Below, piece after piece: positions 24,187 through 37,489 of a DNA stretch of 64,000 nucleotides. Positions within the stretch are counted from its first letter, which is position 1. Every line of letters begins with the position of its first letter. The position numbers and the translations under genes were made by a program. The stretch covers positions 105,041,501 through 105,105,500 of the forward strand of contig CM059586.1 in the NCBI GenBank assembly GCA_030407085.1. The letters run 5' to 3'. Below the pieces are notes generated by a model that saw only the letters and a program-made list of their open reading frames with translations, was not told the origin of the DNA and ran no database searches. The DNA comes from Trichopria drosophilae. Its lineage: Eukaryota; Arthropoda; Insecta; Hymenoptera; Diapriidae.

Positions 24187-25249
24187 ACCCTAGTAGAGAA
24201 ATGAGTGAATTCTGCAATCAGACTCAGAGAAGATCTGCTAAAGACTACAGATGGAGTATGTCCGAATTTGCGCATTGATCTGCCGTAAGATCCTTCCTAA
24301 ACAATTGAGAGTTTCAAGTGACTGCAGAATCTGCTTTACACTCACTTTGTTTTCTGAAGGAAGTTTCCTTGATAAATATAAATCGCAGGTTGAGAGAAGA
24401 ATCTTCATCATTATTTTCTTTCGGAATATGAACTTATATCTTAATACAGCGTAAGTTAATAATCTGCAGTAAGAATCTTCACGAAGCAATCGAAACGTCT
24501 ATTGAATGCAGTCTCCTTCCTGCGCCACTGATGAATGGATTTTTCAGGAAGTTTCTTTGATAAGAAAAATATCCTCAGCTGAGAGAAAAATGATTACTTT
24601 CTATGAGATTATTAACTGTAGACGAGGTTAATAATTCACATTAGAACCAAGAAAATCTAATTTTTTTTTTAACAAAACATTCCAAAAACTTGTGAAATGA
24701 GGAAAAATCAACTATTAGGATAAATTCTTGATAAATTTCTTTGCTATATTTTAAGAGATCATATAGGTATATATATATAGCCTAGAATTGCCGTATTCTA
24801 GTCTGAATTTTGAAAAATCGATTAAATAATTTTTAATTTATTAATTCGTAATTCTAGACGTTCCTGTGTATAACAGTATTATAAATTGCTAAATTTTCAA
24901 GAAATTCCTGTAAGTAACTGATGAAATGACATCCGGTTGAAGTTTACTTCATATGCTGGTCTACAGCTAAACTAACATTCTGCTAGTAGATTCTTCTTTT
25001 TATCTGCATGCGAATCATGTACGATTTTACCAAACATAAGAATCTGCGTTCAGTCTGTATTCAGGTACTTCTATGCAGAGTATATAAAAATGAAATAAGC
25101 TTCTGCTGCAGATCTTCAATACGACTGTATTAAGTTTACATGAAGAATTTTGTGTGAAGAATCTTCAACCAGACTGCGATAATTTTACTTTAAGATTGTC
25201 ATTACAGAATCTTCGTCCCCCCTTGTAATCAAGATGACTCTACTAGGGT
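24187..25249. mobile_element. 1.06-kb element with ACCCTAGTAGAG ends and AGAATCTTC word array
   Basis: AATTACCCTAGTAGAG at 24183-24198 and its exact reverse complement at 25238-25253 bound the element. The outer AATT could be a 4-bp target duplication or part of the repeat. The interior repeats AAGAATCTTC/GAAGATTCT and CAGACTG/CAGTCTG words on both strands, for example near 24240, 24398, 24470, 24985, 25110, 25155 and 25207. There is no transposase. It sits between exons 5 and 6 of the first OR pseudogene and accounts for most of that intron. Confidence 0.82.
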
Positions 25250-26170
25250 AATTAAAATAGATAGCTAATAGTCAGATTGATGAAAGTCTCTTCAAAATTT
25301 TCCTTCAACCTCTTTCGAGTCTTCTTCTAATATCCTCAAACTACCGAAAACTGACTGTCTAAAGTATGATTTTCTGCCGAAATTGAGTTGTTCAGATTCG
25401 CACGATCTCATCTCTCCAGCGCACTAGTCACCCATGCACAATATGTAACCCTTCTGATCTATGAGAAACCTAGCGTTATATTTTGTTTATTTAATTATTA
25501 GCTCACCAGTGTCCTTAGTACTATTTGACAGATTTATATTTAGATATTTCTCCGAAAACGCCCTGAAATATGACGTTTAAATAACTTCGTTACAGTGAAA
25601 ACTTACGACCGTACTAAATTATTTCTATATACTTTTACGCAACATTACAAGACTCTTCATACGTACCATCTTTCATCTTCCATCTGACATGAGTGATTAA
25701 TGATATTTGACAGAGCGTTTGTAATAACTTTCAGAGTATTTTAGTAATTCGTGCAGCATATGACAGCCAGTGGTTCGAGATTTCTCCGAGAGATGCGAAA
25801 CTTCTTATGCCAATTATGTGTCGAGCCCAGACTCCTATTGAAATTACAGCTGGAAAGTTTGTAGCTTTGTCAATAGAGCTATTTGCTCAAGTGCGTGAGA
25901 TAATCTTATAGTAAAACAATTCTACTGAATGTATGATGTTACAACAAGAACATTAAAATTAACTCAAAAAGTAGATCAGAACCTGAAGTCCTTATATAAT
26001 CTGATGTCCCGATTTATCCAGTCTTATGATTACTAGTGTATAAGTACAAATCGTACTAAAAGAAAGACCAAATAGGTATTAATTTTACTATATTATTTTA
26101 GGTGCTGAAAACATCCGGCGGTTATCTTTCCATGTTATTGGCAGTTAAAGACAGAATTGCCAAGGTTTAA

Positions 26171-28285
26171 GAGTAATTAAAAATCTGACAATGAGATTAT
26201 TAGAGACATGTTTCTATATTGTTTAACGTTGTTGTTAATGTGAGCAGCTAGTGGTAAGTATTACTGTTAGAAAATGGTGTACAACACTATTATTAAAAAT
26301 GTATATCTTCGCCGAAAATTACATCCTGCATTGTATTTGCATAACCTAACCCACTCTTCCGATATTCATTATTGTCAAGTTTAATGACGATATATTTATA
26401 ATGTGAAGCAACCAATTCGCAAGCTACATAAATGATTTATTAGGGATGAAATAGTTAACTAAACATATATCTATGAAATGCTTTATAAGATTATAAACGA
26501 GTCAACAGAAGAAGTAAGTAGAAGTATTTCGGAATTTCGTTTCGATTTCAACAACTGATTAAATAATTCATGCAACTAAACGGTTGTCTACTTCACTTTG
26601 TTGATACTACTGCAATAGCATTATGCAAATATTTGAATATGGTTGAATTAAGAATTCATTTGAGGCATATTAAGTAACTCTGAATTATCGTCATTTACAA
26701 TTCACTTATTCAAAACTTGAATAAATGTCAGATCCGGATTCATAAATGGAAGAAAATGATTAAAAAGGTAAGTTGTAACCTTACAATCCGCGATAGAGAA
26801 TTTTTATTTGGTAACACTGAGTGAAATATAGCAGTATGATTTAACATTAGCGTTTTGAACGCGTGGCGGTGTCTCATATCATTTCCACCGTCCGCAGCGA
26901 ATCATTCTCTCAAGTGGTAAAGGCACGTTCAGATTCACAGGAGTTAGTACTAAATTTTCTGAGCTGATATCTGTATATATTACCTATTACTGCAACAATA
27001 AAACATAGTGTTGAAGAACCAAGTGAATGCACTGCAAAAATGAGTGTCCTAATTTTGTCGACACTTTTAGATCGGTTTTGGATTTTAAAAAAAATAAATT
27101 AAAAATATATACGTATTTGTGTTCCTTTCGTATTTTTGGGTGAATTCCTTTCAAATTTAAAAATGCCAACAGTTCACTGGAAGAGTAGCAGAGTTACTTC
27201 GGACGATTTTTTTCTTTAATAATAAATCCTGCAAAAACGGCTCGACCGATTTAAATAAAACAAAAACAAGCTTAAAGGAAACACAATTTCTAAAAAAAAG
27301 CTATGCAAATAATTTTTTAAATTTTGACCCATTTAATTATTATTTTTACTAAATAATAAAATATTTTGTGAAACCGTCAACCCATTGAAACATACATATT
27401 TATTAACACGGGAAATGGCTAAAATTTATTAGTCTACGGGTTTGGAGGTTATAAATTATGAATTTTACTTTAGATTTTAAAAATTCAAAATGGTGGTTTC
27501 AGGATGTAGGACTGAAATGTAACGAAAACGAGATAAATCCGGGTTCTCCAGGTTTTTAAAAATTCAAAATGAAGGTTTCAAGATGACTGACCAAAGTGTA
27601 AAAAATTAGTTGATCATCATGAAATTGAATTGAATACATTACAGAAATCTTAATGCAAACGGACTAAATTCCACATGTCTTGTTTATACAAACATTAAAT
27701 ATCACTTTTATATATAAACTTTTATTTAAAGTCGTTTAATATCGTGAAATCTTTCTCCTTCTTTCACTAGTGCTGGATTTATCTTCAGTATTTTATGCTA
27801 ATGTTTTAACACCAAAACGTTTTAATTATAATATTCAAATTAGATAAAACGACTTAAATTCCAACATTTTTACTATCTCCATTATGTGTCGCAGACAGTA
27901 AGACACAAAAATACTTTATTTACGATTGATAAACGAAAAAAATGTCTTAAATTTTAAAATACTTTCTATGGAAGACAAATATGTTAAGGCGTGAATTCTG
28001 AAGTATCAAGTGTTTGAGGTAATACTTTAACGGGACACGAATTTGTGCAGTGAAATTGGCAATATGCATATCTAAAATAGTATTGTATTTCCTATAGAAT
28101 GAGCTCATTAATATAAGTTTAGTATCAGAGTGAACACTACTGGAATAGATATTGAATATTGAATCCACATTTTAGTCAAGGGTGTAAGTTTACGGTATTA
28201 AATTTATCATAATTTTTTAATGAAACCTTAAGATGTAGGTCAATAAAATGATCATAATCTAATACTAATAATGTCTCTTTATTAG
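26171..28285. other. Spacer between OR pseudogenes
   Basis: No gene is seen. A local duplication at about 27475 and 27557 shares TTTTAAAAATTCAAAATG, a motif that recurs loosely near 32125 (AAAATTCAAAATG), so an old dispersed repeat is possible. The minus-strand frame at 27947-28168 has no recognisable motif. Confidence 0.4.
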
Positions 28286-28610
28286 GCACGATAAACTTCA
28301 ATGCAGTGATCTCGCCATGTAGAACTGGTCTAAAACTAGTCGGTATCTGCCGGATCCTGACGAAACAACAAAAACTGAAGAATGTTTGGCAATGATAAAA
28401 TTTTCTATATCAGTAGCTACGAGCGGCTTTTTTGTTCGTTTTGCTCAAACAATGCAGCTCTTTGTCGCCCGGGGTGACTTAACACGAATGACCAATATTA
28501 TTTGTAATGGCGATCTCACAACTGCCATTTCGGTAACGAAGATGATCGTTCTACTATTAAACTTTTTACTAAAACTTTGTCGGCAATGTAATGGGGAAAT
28601 TGCATAAAGA
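28286..28610 (+). pseudogene. Odorant receptor pseudogene, exon 2 only
   Basis: Homologue of the large N-terminal exon of the neighbouring receptors. After a TTATTAG acceptor in the same phase it reads INFNAVISPCRTGLKLVGI, which matches the IGPCRANLEVLGIW block. A base is missing in the Trp codon at about 28348. The next frame gives PDPDETTKTEECLAMIKF, then FARGDLTRM-type sequence (LFVARGDLTRMTNIICNGDL) and ISVTKMIVLL. The usual donor after the next few residues is gone. A trace of exon 3 (KTLSAM, stop, W) seems to follow directly without an intron. No later exons are found, so it is a dead single-exon relic. Confidence 0.85.
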
Positions 28611-31600
28611 TTATGCGGTGTGTATAAAAAATTTAGTGAGAAAAGTATTCAATTAATGTAATAAATTGTTTAGAAAATCATCCAATGCGTATTTATTTTG
28701 GAAATAACTCCTCCTTTTGTCATGTATTGTGCTTGCTCAACATGTAACCAAAATCAAAATCGTTTAAATGGAACTTTTTGACTGATGTGTTTCTGTCCTG
28801 CGTATTTTAAATCACTATGATTTTTATCATATAATGTTTTTTTTGTCTTTTATCATATGTTTTAATATTATGTGAGAGTCATTAGTTTTAAGTCCGTCAA
28901 TTATTGTCAACACAAAACTTTCACAATCCGATCTGTTTACTGGAAATCTTTTTTTTGTGATGCGAGGGATTTATTGTAATGAGACGAAAACTGTTATTCG
29001 TATCCTTTGTATTATTCCTGAACATATTGTTCACAATCGATTAAAGAATTTAATTACTAATTTATGCAAAATTAACAGTTTATAAATAACATTGATTGAG
29101 CAAAGTAAGTGTAGTGCATTTCCATTAGTGTTTCGATCATACTTCAAGATATCACATTGCATTCTACTAATTTAAGTTAATATTTATTTTTGTTGTTGTC
29201 ATTTTCAAAATATCGTCAAAGTTGTTAGACACAGCATGTCAGTAGTTGTGAGACACTTCTCATCGTTAGTAATCGTCTTGTTAATACCTTTACAATAATC
29301 AACTTTTTATTGTTATCAGTCGTTATTTTATTTTTATCACTTCAAATCGTTGAATATAATGTAATTCCATTCAGAAGCCGTTACCAAAAAAACGTCGAAA
29401 CAAGGTCGAAAGTTAGCAGAAAGCCTAACTTCAACAGAAATCGTTGTTTTTCTTAAAGAAAATTCCGCGAATAAGATAGTAACACGAGAAAAACAAGCAA
29501 CAAAAAAAGCAGCAGCGGGAATAAAAGAAACACCTTAGAAACGAACAAAAAGAGTACGACGAATAAAAAACGACGGAAAAAAACACAACTACTAATTTTT
29601 TACGATCAAGAATTTCTCCGCAATCGTTCGATGATGATGACGATGATGCTGATGCCGACTTTTGTATCATTTGTTGAAAAATTATTACAAAAGAATTTGA
29701 TAACTTTCAACTTTATTTTAATGCATTTCATGTCAACGTCCTATCTTATTAAAATGTGCAAACATTCGATCAAGATAGTTCATGTATTCATAATCACATC
29801 TATATGAATGGAGAGGACTGAACATCTTTAAAATAAATTAAAATCATGTTTTATTTATATTAATGCTGGCTATATTTTTCCAATTTTAGTAGAAATGTTC
29901 ACAAACTAGAGAATAACTAGCCACAAATCATTAAATCAAATTTTTGTTACAACACTGACTTGGTCGAAAATAATTGAATTGAAGCTTTCCGTCCAACAAA
30001 CCTAACTAATAGCTATTCAGCAGAATTATTCAAAATATATATGAAATAAATGTGTATTGAAGAAGAGTGCAAATCAATAGCAGCGAACTGTTTACAACCT
30101 TTAACGTATGTTGTTTACATTTTGTTATTAAATTAGAAGACAATAATTATTGTCTGATTATAATCAGTATCTCGCGAATATTCTACTGATGTGGATCCCC
30201 TGTCTGCATTGCTAAAGATGCTTATAACTCTTCAGAAAAATTATTGAAAATATGTATACAAATATCTTTCTTTAATTGTCTATTATATCTGCATTATAAC
30301 TGGACAAAAACTATCCAAGATTTATTCGAAAAATGTATGTAATAAATTTGCTTCCAGATTGATTTTTTATAATTTTGTTAATTAAAAATGATTATTTGAC
30401 TACGTAAAATGAATAACGATGAAATTGAAAATCTGGCTATAATAAAAGAAATGCTTTTTTACCTATGTAACCAGTGAGTGTGCTGCAGCATGCACTATAT
30501 AAAAATTGTGCAAAATGTTTCAATCCTTTAAAAAGTGCTTAAAAGAACAATAGCCCTAAAATCCATAAAAAACTAGATGAAAAATGGATAAAACATGTTC
30601 CAACTGTCGAGATTATCATTAAAAACAAAACTATCCAGATACTAGCAAAATTCGGCCCAAAGCCTGAACAAAAACTAATCAGGTTATATGTCCAATCTAA
30701 AAAAATACCCAAAAATAGCCATAAAATTGTTACATTTCCAATGGGTAATTGACCGAGTTTATTGTCCACAAACTATCCAGTACGTAAGTTTATTAGCCAA
30801 AAACTGGTTAAAAGGTAGACGCAATTTCTTAGTGTCCATTTTCGTTGTGAAAGAACCTCTTTACAAAATTGGTCCAAAAATTTCTTGGGGTGGTAAAAAC
30901 ACAAAAGTGCATAAAAAGTTGTGTAGTTTATTAAATTCCTCTATCCTATAAAAAATTACAACCAAAAAACAGAAACTGTTGCTCAATTACTGACTCTCCC
31001 CTGCATTCACCAAAAAGATTTTAAAAGCTGTTTGTGCGGAACGAAACATCGACGCGATTTATCAATTTTGTAGGGCGAAAAACCGGCATCTAAATTTTTT
31101 ACTAAACATTTAATTCTTTACTTATAAATATGTAAAATGTAAAATGTAAAATATGTCATAAAATTATAGCAGAATACAATATCATAAACAAATAGTCAGA
31201 TGAATAAATGCAAGTACCATGCACTGAAATATCACAACAAATTATCATAATGTGGAATATGTCAGTGACAAAATATCCTTTGAAATTCCCTTAAAATAAT
31301 GTTCTGAAAAATGTTTTGATATATATAATAATTGAATTATTTGTGTCTTCGATACAAGAGTGTATGGCGATAGATGTACAAGACTAATTATTAGTAATGG
31401 TTATTGTTCTGTCATGTAGATTCAATAGTGGCAAAATTTATGGAACTCAAAATTGCATTTTTCGTCATGTTACGAAAATTGTTTCCCAAACATTACACAA
31501 ATTTGTAATTAAGAAAAGATTTACGATTCTAGTTTATAAAGATTACAATTAAACAAATCTATTTACTTGTTGCATTCAAATCTGATTTTCAGTAATTTGT

Positions 31601-32789
31601 CGTTATGATTTTTTTGTTTCAATAATATATTTGCACCTTCAATAAATACACACAAATCCTTAAATATTTTTTAGTCCTACAGTGACATAACCCCTTAAAG
31701 TAATTTTATTAAACAATAACAGCATAATCAATATTTACTATGACAAAGCTCTTTCTTGTTTACGTGTGTTTTCTGCAAAAGAACAAATTCAGAAATAGGA
31801 TTTGATAAAAAATGCAAAAACTTTAATATTACCGGTCCTATGTCAAAAAAGGACAGAAATATGTCAGTAATACACATGGTTACAATCTTAATTGACATTA
31901 TTGTATAATAAATTAATTGGGTACGTAAAAAATTTTTTCAATTTTTTGTCCTATAGATACAAAGCTTGAATTGAAGGTCAGTCTGTAAAACAACTCTTTT
32001 AAGTTGTGGCTCGCCTTTTGGCAATGTACACTGTATATGTTTTATTATTTTGTTGACCAATAAAGACAATTTATTATTATACTCTTCGAGGTCGCTCATT
32101 GCAAATGGGATATCAATTTTCCAAAATTCAAAATGTTTGGGATCGTTGATTATGAACGAACCTTTTAAATTTAAAATGGCTGATACTCCGTAACTCCAAA
32201 ATACGCTGATTTTATTATTAAAAAAAAAAGTTATGAACAAATCATCAGTGGTATTTGCAACATTTTATTTAAATATAAGAATATTCAAAGAATTATTAAT
32301 AACATTCATAATTTACGTGCCAGAATTGAAAATTTACGCGATTACGAAGTGGAGTTTTCCTTCTGACGATGATGACTGCGATTTTGAAAAACGTACTTGC
32401 ACTGAATATTTTAATTTTGTTCACCTTAATCTATAGATTTCATTAACCGCATTAATATTACAAGTACTGTTAACATTTCCATCGTTTATTTATCATTTTT
32501 TCTTGTATTTAATAAGTGTTTTTGTGACCGGTTAGAGAGTGGAAACTAATTTAATTCTAGAAAATCGAAATTGAATTATTTTGCCATTTCCACTTCAGAG
32601 CTCACTTAAATATTCAATAACTAATAAATACAGCATGATACATCGTATTATAATGCAGAAAGATCGCCATAATTTTTTTAGAATAAAACTTGATTCATGT
32701 ACGGTTACGGAATGTTTTTACATCACATAAAATTGAATATTTCGGATAGTATAATATTTCCATTGTTTTCGAAAAATCAGTAAACACTT
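28611..32789. other. Intergenic AT-rich DNA, no gene recognised
   Basis: No supported gene. Bases 29380-29690 hold a lysine/arginine-rich frame followed by a run of Asp codons (GATGATGATGACGATGATG). It resembles the tail of some transposases but cannot be assigned. At 30300-30800 the words AACTATCCAG and CCAAAAACTGG recur a few times. Bases 31940-32240 on minus form an unassigned 100-codon frame. Confidence 0.4.
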
Positions 32790-33010
32790 GTGATTTTGAT
32801 AACTATTACGTTGCAAAGTTCATCCTACGCCCTATCGAACTGCGCACTCGAAGGCAAATACTGCACAAGGATGAAAGCGTTATGCAGTCATGCAAGTCAA
32901 TTCTCCAACTTTTCTTCCCATACTGACGATAATGCGCTGATGAAAGCAAGTTGTCCAGCTTTTCCATTTACAGCTTATTGTGTATTGAATTTTTCATTTT
33001 CCATGAAAAA
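32790..33010 (+). promoter_or_regulatory. Orphan copy of the OR upstream region
   Basis: This stretch is clearly related to the upstream blocks of the two intact OR genes. In order it shows TATCGAACTGCG, AAATACTGCAC, ATGCAGTCATGCAAGTC, CTCCAACTTTTCTTCCC, ACTGACGATAATGCGCTGAT and CAGCTTTTCC. The matches at 50488-50615 are ATCGAACTGC, AAATACTGTGCAC, ATGCAATCATGCAAATC, CTCCACC plus a T/C tract, and GCATGCGCTGAT. An ATG lies at the corresponding place (33003) but has no usable donor after it. The nearest downstream OR exon is at 45007. I infer either the promoter of that pseudogene, pushed away by TE insertions, or the remains of a lost gene. Confidence 0.65.
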
Positions 33011-33059
33011 GACGAGATACCTTAGATTCTTTTTAATCGAAATATTCTTTTTCTAATTT

Positions 33060-34977
33060 TGGATATCACAATTGGATAGATCGATAAAAAATCTATCAAT
33101 TTCAGGTTTTCAAACATTTTTGAGACCCAAATTTATCCTATCTAAAAAAGCTCTAAAAAAGGTGGTGTAAAAAGTGTACCTATGGGAGTTAATGGTGCCC
33201 GTGACGAAATGTAGGTTAGCTTCTGACATTAAAAATATTTTTATTTTTCAACACGAATTTCACTAATTTCACAATTAGTCACTAAAAACTACTCGTTCGA
33301 TGAAAAATATTCTACCAATTGTAACCGAGTTTTCTCTAAATAAGTTAGTTTAATTTGAGTGATACTTAGTAGAATTTTAGTAATCCGTTTTAAGAAAGTT
33401 ATTAAATGTATTCTGATGTAAGCCAGTATTAGTTTTATTTATAATTAAAAACTTCCTACATAAACTATTAACGTTCAATATCCCCTCCATGTCGAAGCAA
33501 AAAAAAAATAGCTGCAGATTTCGTTGTGAAGTGTAAAAGATGATCCACCTCGAATATATATTTCTACTGCGTATATTGGCAAATGCACAGAACTTTTAAA
33601 CTTAGGTATACGTGAAGATATGCTAGTTTATGACCAATACACGGTGCAAGTAAACAAACTATAATGATAACCAATATAGTTGCCGACGAATTATTAGCCC
33701 CATAGTTGCGAATAGTAACTCTTCTGTGGATGCTTATTTGAATGGATTTCAAGAAGCCAAATGAAGAAAATTTTTTTCTTTTTTAATAAAAAAATTGTCT
33801 ATATTGCACCTTTTCTTATTAAACAATTTGTTTAAAAAATTTTTACAAATTTTTACATGTCATACACAAATGTGAAGTATGGCGCAACCGCAAAAAATTG
33901 TTTTTTTATGTATTTTTTATGTTAAAGTAAATTAATTTCCTCCTTTGTAAAAATCATCATGTCCTTGTTGAGAAGACAGATAACTAAAATTATTGTATTA
34001 AGAAGACAACAAAATTATTGAAATAAAAAACTTAATAATCTGAATAGGGAGATACAAAGCTTGAGTATAATAATATTTATTGTAAACAATACGATAATTA
34101 CTGCTGCCAATTTTAATTATAATAGTGCAACAAAAGTATTTCTAAAGTTCAATGTACCCAATTCTTCAACATAGGCAGAATTTCAAGAACGTTGACTTCA
34201 GTAATCATGCATTGATTGAGCGAGCATCATCGTTCGTGAAGTCTAATTGTTAACCAAGGTCTATAACGTACCTTGTTAATCACGTATGCACCCTCCAGTT
34301 TTAATAACTGATGAGCTTCTCGACTTTAAAACTTCGACTGTCCTTTAACATCTTCGTTGAGCTTTTGTCTTGCACTAACTTTGAAATTGATCCCTCTCTA
34401 ACGATCAAAGACTTTCTAAAGTTGAAATGCGCGCACATATACTACAATAGAATGTTTAAAAACTTTTCTGAAGAAAATAAATATGCACATGTTGCAAGGC
34501 TATTTTGTTAAAATAATACATATTTAGGTAAAATGCAATACATACTTTAGACAAAAGTTTAAAATGTGAAATTTAAGATGACGGATGTCAAAATGGTAAC
34601 CAAGAGCAAAAGAAGACTCCAGTACATGAAAAAAACATTAAAATTTTTAATGATTTTCATGAAACTGGATGCAGACATTTTTGTGAGTGCTGAATACAAA
34701 TGACTTAATAGAAATACGTCTCCCTCTTTTAATGTTCCTAAACCGACATCAGAATCACGAGAATTCGAAAATTCCTAAGATTTAAGGCAGATCCGATGAA
34801 TTTAAAAACATTTTGTCCCCCATATTGGATCCGCTATCTTTAATTTTCATAAACTGTTATCAGATTCGCATTGAGATACCCACATTTATGCAAGTATTTG
34901 GAGGACTTTTTAATATCCCGCGCCTTATATACGTTTTTTTACGCTTGGCCGCCATTTTGTTGACCATCAACTTGAAT
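33060..34977. other. Intergenic AT-rich DNA
   Basis: No gene recognised. TTTAAGATGACGGATGTCAAAATGG at about 34570 loosely resembles the CAAAATGG stretches at 27485 and 32125, suggesting pieces of an old dispersed repeat. Confidence 0.35.
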
Positions 34978-35843
34978 TTACTATTCGCTTAGTGCAAGAC
35001 GCCGGCCACGCCGCCTGGTGGTGAATTTTGACAACTCGCATCTGCAATTTGTATGGAGAGTGATATGAGAAAGTGAAATATTTAGTTTTTTTTTTAATTT
35101 TCTGCGGGTTTTCAAAAGCATTAGTACTTTGAGTATATTGTTTGAAATCCGGCCCAAATTTTGTACATTTTTGTTTGTAACAAAATATTATACTTTTTTA
35201 ATTCGAATCATTTTGAGTTGAACAAAACGAGGTTAAGGGGCGTAAATGAATACGATAATCCAATCTGGGTTTGAATCAATCACAAACTCAATAAACTTTA
35301 ATCCAGTAAGTATAGAAAAGAGAACAAATTTGGCTGTAGGATATGTAGTTCGTGTAGAAGAAGTACTTGGACTATGTATAGAGCATAAATTAATTCGTTC
35401 CAGTGTAATTTAGCAAACCTCAGTGACTCTTCCACCGAACAAAACTACATTGGAAATAAGAAAAATACCATGTTTATCTATTAACTAAATGACTAATAAT
35501 GGAAAATTACAATATATACATAAATAGAAATATATTTCAGCCGAATAATGAATTGTATTCTATACAATTTCGAACTCGGAGTAATCATTTTTTTTGCACA
35601 GTATAATATAAAATGAACCCTTTCAAATGGTTCTTTAAACCATAAACCTTACTTGCAACACTTGCAACAGATCGAAAAAAACTTTAAAATGTCCCAAATT
35701 AACGAATAAATAAGAGCATTTTTAAATTGACTTTAATGGAAAAGCTCTGACGTTGCAGATGCGAGTTGTCAGAAATCTCCACGCTAAGCGCTGCCGTCGA
35801 TTTCGATATCCCCTCCATCGCCATGCACGAAGCGAATAAGTAA
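34978..35843. repeat. Inverted-repeat pair, arms about 70-90 bp
   Basis: GACAACTCGCATCTGCAA at 35030-35047 recurs as an exact reverse complement at 35753-35770. Outside it the arms stay related: ATTCGCTTAGTGCA on the left against TGCACGAAGCGAAT on the right, with indels between. The 700-bp middle is AT-rich and non-coding. This suggests a decayed foldback or inverted-repeat element. Confidence 0.6.
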
Positions 35844-36213
35844 CCAAGGATTTTGATAGCTAACGATTCGAGGATTCCACTCGATTCTTGCATCTAATGT
35901 ACCATAACCTTATTTGAGTTAACAATAACAACATTTTTGCTTTAGAATCTGAAAGAGGGATCATTTCTACATTAAAAATGGTCTCAGACAATGTTTGTAC
36001 TTCTTTTGTTTTACAAAAGCAGATCGGTAAAGTTGCACTACACTTTGCGCCCTCCTCGGCTTTAATGGATTAAAATAACGCGTCGGTATTTAGAGGCCTC
36101 TTACGGACCATAAGGAAGGGGGTGGCCTTCTATAATATTCACATTTTAATACAATGAATGCCCAAGTGTTCAACTGGTAAAGAAACGTAAAGAAAAGAAT
36201 TTAATGTTTAGTA

Positions 36214-36474
36214 CAGTAGGGTCTCCCTTATCGAATCCTCCCTTATTGTCTAGACATCTCCTAATCTCTGATTTTAGGATCTCTTATTGCATATATTCCT
36301 CTTCGCTCGGCTTCCCTCCTCCATTGCGTCCTAACCTAACCTTCCCGGCTGAGCGAATCTCGAACCGTTGTCGACCGTCAACCACTAAGAGTGGGGGTAA
36401 AGGGGAAGTAGCGAATAAAGGATACCGCCGCCATTTTGAAAAATCTACAGTATGCAATAAGGTAGACCCTACTG
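36214..36474. mobile_element. 261-bp MITE with CAGTAGGGTCT ends
   Basis: Left end CAGTAGGGTCTCCCTTAT and right end (reversed) CAGTAGGGTCTACCTTAT differ at one base. TA flanks both sides. The interior is GC-richer than its surroundings and carries no transposase. The ends fit the pogo-like group of TA-inserting elements, like those at 9759 and near 48741. Confidence 0.85.
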
Positions 36475-37489
36475 TATTTCGGCCATTTATTCAACCATAA
36501 AAGTCGAAGCATGCGCTACGGGGAAGGACCACTGATACAAGAACTGGATAGGGGATACGCCATTGCTATTGCCCGTCATGGAATGACGCCATATTGGAGA
36601 ACAATTGTCATTCTTCGATGTCATCGGACACATTGTGTCGTATAGGGGAAGTAGGGGCAAAGTGGGATTTTGGCGTTTCGCTGTATTAGAACATTTCCTA
36701 TGTATTTGTATACATTGTTTATTTACAAAAGAGTTATCGTAATACAAATTTTGAAACATATTTCAGTTTCCATCAGGGTAGGGAAACGGCAATGTTAAAT
36801 TTCTGAACGCTTAAACCTCGGTACATCTGGCGCCACCTACGCAGACTGCAGTACATTCTGTGGAACTAAAATACACTACGTCATAAAACATGGCTGCCTG
36901 CAGCCTGTCTGAGACCGCGGGGCACGAATGAGCATGACGTTTATATTTTCAGAAATTCTCTCTACATTTCTACAGTGGCGTACAGTATATGTAAATTGAT
37001 GTATCAAAATTCAACCATTTTATTGTAATACTCAATATTCTTTCGAAAATTATAAATGTTAAATAATTAATTCCAATACATTTTTGGACTTTTTAATTTA
37101 TCAGAAAAATAATATAACCTAAAACTAATACTTTTAAACTTTTGTTTTTATAACGTACACATTAATTTTTTAACTAATTGTGAAAATAGTGGACATCTGT
37201 GACGGATTGAACTTTACTTCAGATACACTGTTTCAATTTGAAATAAACGAAATGCTATTTGAATTTCCCGCTTTCAAGAGTGGGATAAAACCTTAGTGGT
37301 TTATAAAACTCCTTTTATTCTTATTGTTAGGCCGATCTGTTTGAAACTTTGAAATGTTTCTCGCCTTCTAATTTAATTCATGCTTTATACCATAGACATT
37401 TGTGGGAGACAGTGTGAATAAATTCATGGTAGAAATACATGTAATGAACAAAATAAAAATAAGATGTGATTATGATTTTATTTGATCAA

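Larger units (their letters stand above)
19080..26170 (+). pseudogene. Odorant receptor pseudogene (first in cluster), 7tm_6
   Basis: Remnant of an insect odorant receptor, a ligand-gated ion channel subunit that works with Orco. Piece 19080-19230 is the end of exon 3 (LHLCTQLENLRYRMRNI, then GRIVDIVKHEALYR) with its AG|GT donor. Its upstream part is replaced by a dispersed repeat. No exon 4 was found. Exon 5 is 24012-24132: SNLLDMTNFVIYAIL, then after a one-base shift YCYVADKVREE. Exon 6 is 25735-25890, exactly 156 nt as in the intact paralogues (AAYDSQWFEISPRDAKLL, ITAGKFVALSIELFAQ). Exon 7 is 26102-26170 (VLKTSGGYLSMLLAVKD, stop). A retrotransposon fragment and a word-array element sit in its introns. 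Treating the pieces as one gene is inferred from their order. Confidence 0.8.

Noticed and set aside
29380..29690. Basic frame plus Asp run resembling the tail of a Tigger/pogo-type transposase
   Set aside because: No DDE core or DNA-binding domain is nearby, and the frame is interrupted by stops. The resemblance is only compositional.
30539..30951. Hydrophobic minus frame (WLFLGIFLDWTYNL) suggesting a membrane protein
   Set aside because: AT-rich repeat-like DNA read backwards, without family motif, splice sites or conserved start.
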